Both the position numbers and the translations under genes were made by a program. Positions 10,905 to 21,092 of a DNA stretch of 64,000 nucleotides are shown piece by piece. The stretch covers positions 30,394,217-30,458,216 of the forward strand of contig NC_133534.1 in NCBI RefSeq assembly GCF_048544455.1, written 5' to 3'. Every line of letters starts with the position of its first letter. Position 1 is the stretch's first letter. The stretch comes from Silene latifolia (Eukaryota; Streptophyta; Magnoliopsida; Caryophyllales; Caryophyllaceae). A model generated the notes under the pieces. That model was not told the origin of the DNA. It did not search any database and was given only the letters and a program-made list of their open reading frames with translations.

Positions 10905-12500
10905 CAAGGATTTGATGTTCAAAAAGCGGTCTTCCAAATGCAAAAGAACCAACAAGAATTTTTCACTCAAATGCAAAAGGATTGACAAGCAAAAGACATC
11001 ACAATTAACAACATACTAGCTCACACAAAGATGTTGTAGACCTAAATGTCTCAATTAGCATCTTCAAGTTCACAAAGACAAAAAGGGCAATTACCACCTC
11101 AAGGTAATCCCCCAAGATAAGAGTCGGTGAGTGCCATCCATTTAAGCAGTGGTATAAGGTATGAAGGGCCGAAGAGGCCCGTTGATGAAGATGTTGTGAA
11201 TACTAGTGACAAGGAAAGTGTTATTGAAGACTCTAAGAAAAAAGAAGAACCCATCACCATTCAAGAAGTTTCAAAGGAGAATGAAGAAAAGGCTAAAGAG
11301 AAGGAGCCTATTGTGATTCGGCGTCCATTTCCAAGTCATCAAGCTAAGCCTAAGTTTGATGAACAACTTGGGAAGTTTATAGAGATTGTCAAGAACTTGG
11401 AAGTCTCAATTCCATTTACGAAATTAATCAATTATGTTCCGGTATATGCAAAATATATGAAAGATATTCTTACGAAGAAGAAATCCATCCGGAAGCTTGA
11501 GACTATTGTTTTCACTAAGGTGAGTAGCGTCATCCTACAAGGAAGTTCACCTCCAAAACTAAAGGATTCGGGAAGTTTCTCTATTCCATGCACCATTGGT
11601 TATACCACGATCAATAAAGCTCTATGTGACCTTGGGGCAAGTGTGAGTGTCATGCCATATTTGGTGTGTAAAAGGCTAGGAATGGGAGAGCTTAAGTGCA
11701 CTAATATCACACTTCAAATGGCGGATCGATCAATGAAGACATCTTTAGGGGTATGGGAAGATGTGCCGGTAAGAATTGGCAAGTTCTTCATCCCGATGGA
11801 CTTTGTTATTGTTGATATGGAGGAAGACTCCAACATTCCTATCATTTTAGGAAGACCTTTCATGCACACCGCGGGAGCGATGATTGATGTGAAACATGGA
11901 GAGCTCACCCTTGAAGTGGGAGATGAAACAATCACTTTTAATCTTGACAAGATAATGAGAGCTCCCCGATTACATGAGCCGTGTTTCATGGTTGATCATT
12001 ATATCTGAGAAAGTGATAGGAAGAAGTTTCCATCTCAATGCAAAGAACAAGCTGTGGGTAATGAATCACCATCCATATGGAAGAAGAAAGTGAAAGATGC
12101 TCCGTCCAAAGAGAAAGAAAGTTTAAACAAAGAGAGCTTGAAAAGCTCACCCATGACAAGTAAAGAAGAAGGCCTCATTGGCCATAATGACAAGAAGAAA
12201 AAAGAGTTGTTCTCAACAACTCATGATACTATTGGGGAATAAGTAGATGAAGTATGCGGTCTTTGGGATGATGAGTTTGAAGGGATATTCAATCCCTATA
12301 TCGGTAATGCTATGACCCAAGGCCACCATGAAGAACACCGTGAGCAAAGGTCTATTGAGGATCTTTATCATGACAATGAACAAGCTTTCGACTACTTCTT
12401 CAAGGTGTTGAGCAACATCAACAACACCTTGGCCAAGCCCCTTGACCTCTCACTTATGGATGAGAGTTTGATGGCGTCCTCCCTCAACCACCATTTGTAA
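10905..12500 (+). pseudogene. gag-protease of element B (3' piece)
   Basis: It resumes exactly where element A interrupts B ('DQGFDVQKAV' in C corresponds to 10902 onward). The first 220 bp hold several stops. An open frame at 11127-12008 carries the retropepsin-like domain with 'CDLGASVSVMP', 'LQMADRSMKT', 'VRIGKFFIPMDFVIVDM' and 'IPIILGRPFMHTAGA'. The tail continues past stops at about 12006 and 12239 to the conserved end 'NEQAFDYFFKVLSNINNTL' and TAA at 12498. It matches C's product over its whole length. As in A and C, no reverse transcriptase follows. Confidence 0.85.
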
Positions 12501-13492
12501 ATATTCTAACCCCTTAACTTGCATTTTACTTATTATATTGTATTTTTGTCAATTTTGGATTTATATTTTTAAGCCTTGATCAAGATTTTCATCATTTCGA
12601 GAGAAAGTGAGGGAGGGACTTATGTGATTATTGAGGTGTAGTGTTTGGACATAGTGTGGGGATAGCAATTGCTATAGGCTATATAAGCCTTCGTAGTGCC
12701 CCCACAATGAAGATCAAAGGAATGAAGAGTAAATGACACGAGTTATGAAGTACCCACGGATGGCACTGAATTCGTGTCGTAGAGGGAAAATCCGAGCGGC
12801 CCGACAGAAATCCGCTCGTCCTGAAGACAATCCGAGCGTCCTGTTGAGAAGACACTCGTCCTGAGAGAGCTGGAAAAATAATTTTCGGTCTGACTGAGAA
12901 TCCGAGCGTCCCATTGAGAATCCACTCGTCTCAGTCAGGATGCTCGTCCCATAAAGAATCCACTCGTCCTACTACTGGTAAAATTTTAGTTTTCTCCCTG
13001 ACAAGGAATCCGAGCGTCTTCATTCAAATCCGCTCGTCCTCCTTCAAAAAGACGCTCGTCTTCCTCCAAAGAAGCTCGTCTCAGCACGTCTTATTTTCTG
13101 AAGCAAACAAGAGCAGAATCCGAGCGTCCCGTGGAGAATCCGCTCGTCTCCCCTCTGAAATTCAAAAACAACGTGATTAAAACCCCACCTTTCCCAATTC
13201 ATTTTACTCATTCATAACATAAACACATCTCCAAAACCCTCAAAACCCTCAATCCCTCCATCCACCGACATCAAATTTCTCAACCAAAATCACCCAAATT
13301 AGTTCCAAACTTCCTCAAAACTCAAACAAATCACTCCTTTACCAACAACAAGCAATTAAAACACCAACATCTTCAAAGTTTGAATCGACTTTTAGGATAC
13401 AAGGCAAAATTCAACTAACCTAAATCGATTTGGGTCTTATTGGAATTTGAAGAAATCAAGCTTATCTTTGGTGTTACTACATAAAGGAGAAC
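12501..13492 (+). other. Noncoding region between B gag-pro and second ORF
   Basis: It contains the 14-unit phased array (12789-13150), then 'attaaaaccccacc' at about 13176 and an A/C-rich leader with repeated 'caaaaccctca' before the second ORF. C has the same order (61937-62934). No ORF of note; those overlapping the array are products of its repeats. Confidence 0.7.
12789..13150 (+). promoter_or_regulatory. Phased inverted-motif array of B, 14 units in 7 pairs
   Basis: Units of about 14 bp, typically AATCCGAGCGTCC or AATCCGCTCGTCC, start at 12789, 12809, 12829, 12849, 12899, 12919, 12937, 12957, 13007, 13027, 13049, 13069, 13117 and 13137. All seven pairs have 20-bp spacing, and gaps of 48-50 bp separate clusters. 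Usually the first unit of a pair has CGAGCG and the second has CGCTCG or a one-base variant, which are reverse complements. The array lies upstream of the second ORF. Confidence 0.75.
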
Positions 13493-14960
13493 ATGGCAAG
13501 AACAAAAGGCGGAAGCAAGGCACCCCCAAAGAAGAACCTATCCAAAAGACAACAAGCTCTACAAGCTTTTCAAGCATCTAAGGCATTGGTGGTTCAAAAT
13601 GCAAGGATGGAAATTCAAGAGTCTATTCCTCCTATGGATGCTACTACTTCTACTCCGGTTGTTGAACAACTGAATGATTATCCGGAAGTAATTTTCACTT
13701 CCGACTCTCATAGGAATAAATTTGTTTCCCTTTCTAAGAAATCCATTTTACCCACCAAATTCATATGACAAGAGACCTTGTCAAAATTGGGTGTCTTAGA
13801 ACAAACCAAGACCTTTTCCGAGTCCATGGGATTGAGTACTTTGTTTGATATGCAAGAGTTGACTTGCTCATCCCTCACCTTAGAATTCTTAAGCTCTTTT
13901 AGAGTTACCAAGGTGGAGACCCGAACAAACATTGAATTCCGTCTCGAGAATATTGATAGAAAATTGTCTTTTCGCGAGTTTGGTGAAATTTTTGGCCTTA
14001 GCAATGACCCGACTTACACGAAAAAACCTACCAAGTATAATCCCGCTCCCTTATGGAAGGCTATTACCGGGAGAGTGTTTACATCTTACCATGATTGTCG
14101 CGCTCTTTTTGTCCATCATCCGGGCATAAGAGTATGGCACAAGGTTGTTGGGCATACTTTGATTGCTAGGAAGGGAACGAACCACTTCACCGAGCTTGAT
14201 TTTATTTATCTCGAGCCAACCTTGAACATTGGAAGAGAGTTCACCAAAAAGTACAACATTCTTCAACTTTTGATTGAGAGGTGGCTCAAAGTCGATCATG
14301 GCAAAGAAGACGGCCTTTATTGTTAATGGAGGTTTGGTAACTTATTTGGCTAAACACTTTAACCGGAACTTCAACAAGGATGGCAGCTATAAACCGGATA
14401 AGGGAGGCCATATCATTGATCTAGCCACCACGGTTCAAAAATTCAAATGGGTCACAAATGATACTCTTGATAACAAGTTTGGGTGGTTAACAAAAGATGC
14501 TAAATCCTTCACATTGCCAAGCAAGATTTGCCGATTAAATGTTTATAGGCCAAACTACCTTCTCCCACTCTCCGAGGAAGCCGAGAATATTATACAACAC
14601 CAAGGGGAAGCCATTGCCGAGCCCTCTTCCTCCATTATCACCCCACCTTACCCATTCAGCTACCATGAATTTCAACCCGAAAATGTTAACGCGGGGAATC
14701 AGTACTTGACTCTCTTGATGAAAGAAATGCACAAGCAAGCTTATGAGGATAGAGTCGATGCTTATAAAGCGCAATATCCGCCTCTCCTACATCTTGCTAG
14801 GCAAGGACTTCTTGACCCATCTTGTCCTTTGCCTAGTTGGGCGGATAAGGAAATCTTCTTTCCTAGTGCTTCTAGAGGTGGTAGCTTGGGTGAAGAGGAG
14901 ATGGTTGTTGTTGAGAGTGGTGCACAAGAAGGTGAAGAAAATGAAGAGAATGAAGAAGAA

Positions 14961-14991
<31 letters not shown>

Positions 14992-15173
14992 AAGAAGAAG
15001 AAGAAGAAGAAGAAGAAGAAGAAGAAGAAGAAGAAGAAGAAGAAGAAGAAGAAGAAGATGAAGAAGGAAGTTCAAGTGCAAGTGGTGATGACTCCACATC
15101 TATGGAGGTTGATGATGACTCAAGTGAAGAGGTCGATGGAGATGATAGTAATGACGCCATGGGCGAAGATTGA
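13493..15173 (+). pseudogene. Second ORF of B, ATHILA ORF1-like, broken
   Basis: A basic N-terminus (MARTKGG...KAPPKKNLSKRQQ) is followed by a domain that resembles, from memory, the plant ATHILA ORF-1/putative plant transposon protein family. Blocks seen are 'FREFGEIFGLS', 'HPGIRVWHKVVGHTLIARK' and 'GWLTKDAKSFTLPSKICRL', all matched in C. The C-terminus is a long Glu run and an acidic Ser/Asp-rich tail ending at TGA 15171. Lesions against C: TGA at 13766 where C has TGT, a one-base frame shift near 14300, and TAA at 14961 within the Glu run. The function of the family is unknown; it is not a polymerase. The combination of basic head and acidic tail would suit a nucleic-acid or chromatin-associated role (inference). 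Confidence 0.75.
14947..15060 (+). repeat. (GAA)n microsatellite coding poly-Glu
   Basis: A nearly uninterrupted run of about 35 GAA codons at the end of the B second ORF. One unit is TAA (14961) and truncates the frame. Apparent poly-Lys, poly-Ser and poly-Leu ORFs on other frames are shadows of this repeat. Confidence 0.9.
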
Positions 15174-17233
15174 GGATTAGAAAGCTCTTGGGAGGATGCC
15201 ACATTACTTTGTGAGTTTCCTACACCTCCTTTAAGATTTGTCTATTTCTCTTGTTTTTCATATAATTTGCATCTTGATCATAATTTGGAGTCCTAGCATC
15301 ATTTAGAGGACTCACACCTCGGTCCCATTGAGGTGTTTCTTTTATTGTTCCCACATTCAAAATCCAAAATGACAATTGTAGTTTCATGCATAGCATCCTT
15401 ATGCATAAACTCCCTCAATTTTGGACATTAGAAATAGTGTCTATTTTGGTTTGGGGAAGTTTATGCATATGCATTGGGAGTCAATCTAAATTGTGTTCTC
15501 CAACCAAACAAAACACCCATGCATCATATAGTATAGTTTACTTGCATCACTTGTTTATATGACATATATTTTGCATTTAGCTTAGAAATCATGCATTTTC
15601 ATATAGATTGCATAATTTTCTATCGTATTGGCCATTGAGGACAATGCCCATACTAGTGTGTGGATGAGAAATTCTAACATGACTTTTTAAACAAAAATGA
15701 TAAAAATTGAAAATTTGTAAAAAATACAAAAACATGTCTTTTTATTTCATTAATCACAAAACCCATAAAAATTTGAAAAATTCAAAAATCCAAAAACATG
15801 TTCATTTCCTTTGTAGTGTAGTCTTGTATATATTATGTTTGTTCATCCTTTTTCACATTGATTGACTACGCCACATCCGAGACATGAAGATATTGAAGAC
15901 CGCATGGTATGATCTTTCCAATCTCCTTTTTCCTCTTTATGTTAATGACTATGTGGCTTCATTTTGATTGATGTGGTAAAAACAATGTGATTATAGGATT
16001 GCATTTAGATTATTTGGCATACTAGTTGGTAGAAGCATATGCATTAGGATGTATAAATGTTAGTTGCATCATGTCATATAGTTGCATTTAGGAAAATTTT
16101 TGTGAAACCGTCTATTTAGGAAGCTTGATAAGTGTACATAAGGCCCTTGTAGATACTTTTTCTTCTTAAGACTTTGCTTGTTAGAATGCTTCTAAAACAC
16201 CCGAGGATGTGTCATTATAGTATCCTTTGACCCATGGATTAAGGCCTAGTCAAGAGTACCTTGTGGTGTGATAACTCCTTGGCTACCGTTTATTCCAAGG
16301 TGACCGTTGAAACCATGCAACCATCATCCATGTTCTACCACATTTTGTCATCAAAGGGAATGGGCACAAAAATTGTTCAAAATTTGAGTTCAAGAAATTG
16401 AAATGAAAAGTCGAAATGTTTGCAATTGCATCAAAAGAAAAGAGGAGTAACAAAAATAGACTCCTAAAGCTTCAAAAAATAAGTACCCTCACTACAAATG
16501 GGGTAGCTTTGAAAATGTTCGAACGAAAATGCAAGAAAAAGTTAAAAGGGTGTCAAGTGTTGAAAATGCCAAACATCAAAAGAAATGGCAAAAGAAATGT
16601 TCTCAAAATGTCAAATGCCACAAATTGGAGGGGAAAACAACAACAAAAAGCAAACTCCCAAATGAAACTCAAATGCTATTGATCCCTTTTCCATCGTATC
16701 CACTTTTGTGCATGGTAAAGAGGGGACAACCCTTATTCCTGTCTAGGCAAGAGGGGGAATTCCGTGATCCTCCAGTGTTTCAACACCATAGGGAGTCTAC
16801 TCTTGACTAAAGCATTTAACAATTGAGGACAAAGGTACCCTAGCTTGACACAACTTGGAGGTGATTTATTGGTATCATTCTAGACTTAGTAGTTTGAAGA
16901 AACCATATCTATAATGGAATGTGTACCCTTAGATTGCTTCCCCTTTAGATAATTTCCGCCACTTAGATGAGGAAAGTGGCTATTCTTTTTTGTAGATGCA
17001 TCCATTAATTGTTTTGTGTGCTTTAATGCTTGGATGTGTCGCCATTTTGGCAAGCCCACCCTTGCCTTGCAAGAAGGCATCCTACCTCATGGTTGTCTTG
17101 TTGTGAGTTGAAGGGCGGAGTGACACCCGCTAATTGTCTCACATCGGCTATATTAGTAGGTTATTTTGAATAAGGGTCCTAGTTTTTGTCACCTCTTTAC
17201 TCGGGACGAGCAAAGGTTCAGTTTGGGTATATT
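15174..17233 (+). other. 3' untranslated region of element B
   Basis: About 2 kb between the second ORF and the 3' LTR, AT-rich, with no credible coding frame. It contains an internal PPT-like block 'ggtttggggaagttta' at 15448. The element's likely PPT is the weaker 'ggttcagtttgggtatat' just before 17234. Long untranslated regions here are usual for Athila-type elements. Confidence 0.7.
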
Positions 17234-17816
17234 TGATGTGACTCATATTTGAGCATATTTAGTCTCCGAATTAGCCTTGTTCCTATGCTTTTTAGTGCAT
17301 AATTAGGTCATTTACTACCTTTTGTTTCCCGTTTTGCATATTCTTTGAGGTTTTGATCCCTTGGTAGGAAAGGAGTTCAAACCTTGCATTTTCATGGCAA
17401 CATGGAGCTAAATTGATCAAATTCAATGACCAAGCATCAAAGGGATGACAATACTAGAAGGCCTATGTAGGAAATAAAGTAGATTGGGCAATGAGGAAAG
17501 GATCCTTGCATCTCCAACAAGATCCCCGTGGATTGTTGAGGAAAGAAAAGAAGAGAAGTGACTGACCTATGATCCGAGCGTCTCCCTGCCCAGGACGAGG
17601 GTCTCCCTGCTACAATCCGAGCGTCCCGATGCCAAGCCGCTCGTCTTGAGGCCAAATGATCCGAGCGTCCCTCCACAATCCGCTAGGATCCCCATGCAGA
17701 ACCAACCGTCCCTGCTGCCTAGACGCTCGGGACGAGCATATTCCTTGGAGACTACTAAAATGGAGATGAGCATCTCCTTGGAGAGGAGCACTTCTGGAGC
17801 ATATAATTTGCAACTT
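17234..17816 (+). repeat. 3' LTR of B, first piece
   Basis: It starts TGATGTGAC and follows C's 5' LTR start (57196) closely: 'gcatatttag', 'ttagccttgtt', 'ttgatcccttggtaggaaaggag', 'ttgcattttcatggcaa'. It carries a degenerate version of the phased array (17571-17740). It is cut at 17816 by an unrelated insert. Confidence 0.85.
17571..17740 (+). promoter_or_regulatory. Phased motif array in B 3' LTR (degenerate)
   Basis: Units GATCCGAGCG (17571), AATCCGAGCG (17614), AAGCCGCTCG (17634), TGATCCGAGCG (about 17658) and AATCCGCTAG (17677), then more decayed copies to 17740. With the 17817 insert removed, the array lies about 150 bp upstream of the TATA box at 19394, the same distance as in C. Confidence 0.6.
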
Positions 17817-19311
17817 ATGACTAATTTGAGTAGTTTGTAAACAGGACAAATATGAACAAATAAAGTGGAAGTTTAAGCAATAAAACAATGACAAACAAGG
17901 AGGAAGTTTCTATTTTTGTGAGACGATTTTCTAGTTGTATATGAACAAAATAAAACGCAAATATAAAGATAATAACAAGCATAAGCATCCACAAAGGTAA
18001 GCCTAACTCGTCTTCTTAATCAAGCCACAAAGGTCTAGATTAAGGTTCTCCACGAAGGAAGATTAACACCCACGAAGGAATGAAGTTTTTGCACAAAGCA
18101 ATGTTTTTTTCATTAATCAAAATCTATCCTTTACAATCGAGAATGAGGCATTTATATAGGAAAACATAAGTAAGAAATATTAAGGATAGAAGTGTCATCA
18201 AAGGATGACCTAGCATCATCCAAGGGCTAAGAATTAAAATAGTACAATGCTTTTAATATGAAATAAACCAAAATAAAACTTGGAGAGTAAGGTGAGATGT
18301 CATTGATTGTTTTAAGGCCTCCCCTTTTGTCCTCAAGTGTAGGAGAGTTGGTGAGCTTCATTTGGCAGCTCAAGGTTTCTGAAATGAGGTGTAGGATTCA
18401 GTATTTGCCGAGGTCAAGGACAAAAGTTTGTAATAGTAGAAGAAAGAGCAACGGTCAAAAAAAGGACCACTATGATGTCGCTTTCACATGCTCAGGTTAT
18501 GTTGGTTGCATTTATCACTTCAAAAAGGCCTTCTTTCGCCTAGCATTTGATTCATACCTTCTAAGGGTCATCATATGATCATTTACCATCCTTGAATGTG
18601 CACCTTACGGCTTACAAGATAGTCTGAACAACCCTTGTTGCATACAAGTGTCAGTCAGGCCATTCCAATAGCATTCTGGAATCAGACCTATCTTGCAAAT
18701 TCTATATCTCGCTCCTTAGGATGAATTAGAATGCCCCATAGGTACCAAATGAAAGCTAAACGAGTTAGCTTTCACCTCAAACAAGAATCAGTTGAAAACA
18801 TTAGCTGAATCACGAGATATGATCACTTGAGTACTAGTAGGTGAGGCCTGCAATGATCAGCATTCAGCCGTGTTCCAGCAGGAACTTTGAGGTGTCATAT
18901 CTCTCTGCTAGAGTTGAACCAATGTATGAGCCATATACCAAAAGAAAGCTAATTGAGTTAGCTACCACATCCAAAAACAATTACCCCAAGGTGTTTCTTG
19001 GTTTGGGAGGTATGAGCCCGTTAGTACTAACAGGTCAGTTTCATAAATGGCATAGCATTCTTGCGTGACAGTCTTTGAGGGATTACTGAGAAATATCCAT
19101 ACGGTTGAACTTGACCATTCTAAGCCCATGAGAAATATGACATTCTCAAGCTTTTGTAAATATAACGAACAAAATTTTTGGCCAAGTAAAACTCAAGATA
19201 TGGAGGAAACAAAATGACCATTGTTCTAGAATCAAAACAGAAATGCTATGTGTTGATGTTCTTTGCTTAAGTAATTTCTTTCTTGGATTGTCATTATCAT
19301 TTCAACTCCTG
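17817..19311 (-). mobile_element. Unclassified 1.5 kb insertion in B 3' LTR
   Basis: This sequence has no counterpart in C's LTR. It is flanked by TTGCAACTT at 17808-17816 and 19312-19320, a possible 9-bp duplication. Removing it plus one copy restores the expected LTR length. Read on the minus strand there is a TATA-like 'cctatataaatgcc' near 18155, so it could be an LTR or promoter-bearing fragment in reverse. There are no matching terminal inverted repeats and no coding frame I recognise. The 9-bp duplication could also be a chance match. Class and orientation are uncertain. Confidence 0.35.
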
Positions 19312-19320
19312 TTGCAACTT

Positions 19321-19837
19321 CCTCAACTTTTCTTAAGGGTCTTAATAGTCATTTAAGCCCTTAGTAACCCTAATATTTGTACCTAATCTCTAGTATAAAT
19401 ACCTCATTGTACTACCTAGATTAGCATGTCATCTTAATGTCATCTTAAACTTATCTTAATCAAGTCTTAATACTCTCTTAATCTTGTAATCAACTCTTAA
19501 TTTAGCATTAATACAAATCTCATTTCTAAATCTTTCCTTAATTTCTCTATTGTTCATCATTTATTTTGGGTAATTAGAAGATTATTTGGGTTTATTTGGA
19601 GGATTGACAACCTTCCATCAATCATCAAGTACTTCTATTATTCTTTGCTTTGTTATTTGGAATCATCCTTAAAGGTATAATTCTCTCTTAATCCTTTTTA
19701 ATTATTGTTAATCATCTTCATTTGTTCATCATGTTTTGCCTTGCTAGTATGATTGACAACCTTGTTAGCATGTTAAACTTGATAATGTGTGAGTAGTTAC
19801 CTTAACTAGGGTTAATGGGGAATTAGGGGAAACCAAC
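19321..19837 (+). repeat. 3' LTR of B, second piece
   Basis: It resumes C's LTR wording: 'ttaagcccttagtaaccctaat', a TATA box, 'gattgacaaccttgttagcatg', and 'aattaggggaaaccaac'. It ends with the CCAAC duplicated by the Copia D insertion (19833-19837). Confidence 0.85.
19394..19401 (+). promoter_or_regulatory. TATA box of B 3' LTR
   Basis: TATAAATA in the context 'tagtataaatacctcatt', equivalent to 57850-57857 in C. Confidence 0.55.
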
Positions 19838-21078
19838 TTTTGGAGTTAGTGTCCTCCACAATAGTGCGTTAACATATTAAATCTCATTAATAGAATATCA
19901 TCAGATATTTATTTATTTGATCCTCGTCAATTGGTTAACGTAAATCGATAACAGTTGGCTGACTAGAGTTTGACGTTATTGTCGTGAGACGGCGGTGATC
20001 AACTGACCCCTTTCGGTCACACCTATAGGAACGAACCCCAATAGACAACTAATTAATTGTATGAGATACAATTTATTTAGTCCCTTGATTTGTAGACTAA
20101 AAAGTTAGTCAATTATTTTTAGAGAGATTTCGAGTTGCGAACTTGAGGAGCGGCAGTTATTATTTAATTATGCGATAATTGAATAATAAGTTTTGGGAAA
20201 CGGGTTTTAGTTAATTAACTGTTAATTTACTAAAATTGTACTAATTGATTAATATGATTAATATTAGTACGTAAATAATATGTGTAGTGGTACACGTATA
20301 TTTACGAAGTGAATTGGACGGATTAATTATGGAAGTATTTAAACATGATACGATGTTTAAAATAAAAATTACACGGATTTGTGCGACAAATATAAGAACC
20401 AACATGGACCCGTAAATGGTCAAGTGGACCGTGTAAAATAAGAGTAGTGGATGATTACTCACATAATCATTTTACCTTATTTTGTATACTACCATAAGTT
20501 ATCTTATATAAGATTTTGCATGTGATGTAAGATGAAAATTATAAGCCAAAATTTGTCCACTACCACACTCAATTCCACCCGCCACTTTCCCTCCTATTTC
20601 ACTCCATCTATTGTTCATTTTATACACCACCTCACTTCTTCACTCAAAACTTATGCATGTGAACAATTTTCTCCAACATCTCTCTAAAATAATAAGCATC
20701 TTTTTACTAAGTTGTTAGTAAAACAAAATTAATACTAAGAGTGTTAGTATTATTAACATATTATCAAGGGTTAATTTTACTAGTATCTAGTTAATACTTG
20801 TAAAATTATTTGGGTGTAAGTTCTTGGGTGGATTAAGGAATGAGACCTTCTACTTTGGAGGTTGGTTTTTGGAGGATTTTCCATATTCATATAGCTCAAG
20901 AACAATGAACTAGTTTGTGCCCTTTTTACCACAAATTCAATGTAAGGAAATTGTTTTTCCTTATACTTTCATTTTTATGCTTTCATATTAGCATGCATGT
21001 TACATAGATCACCTAAATGACAATTTATGAGATAAATTAATTTTATTAGAGAGTCTAATATGGATCTATGATCTTTCA
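19838..21078 (+). repeat. 5' LTR of Copia D
   Basis: 1241 bp. It starts TTTTGGAG where the 3' LTR has TGTTGGAG, so the terminal TG has mutated, and it ends CTTTCA. TATA box TATATAAG at 20505-20512. The partner LTR matches it at about 97% by eye. Confidence 0.9.
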
Positions 21079-21080
21079 AG

Positions 21081-21092
21081 TGGTATCAGAGC
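21081..21092 (+). promoter_or_regulatory. Primer-binding site of D, initiator tRNA-Met
   Basis: TGGTATCAGAGC, complementary to the 3' end of plant initiator tRNA-Met, two bases after the LTR end. Confidence 0.9.

Noticed and set aside
12789..13150. Regularly spaced repeats resembling a CRISPR array
   Set aside because: The units are 14 bp and degenerate, spacers are about 6 bp, and the context is a plant retrotransposon. No cas genes; CRISPR does not apply.
14743..15202. Long poly-Lys, poly-Ser and poly-Leu ORFs
   Set aside because: They are other-frame readings of the GAA microsatellite in the second ORF of B.
20241..20462. Small minus-strand ORFs at 20241-20462 and 39053-39235
   Set aside because: Both are in Copia D's LTR copies, AT-rich, without motifs.
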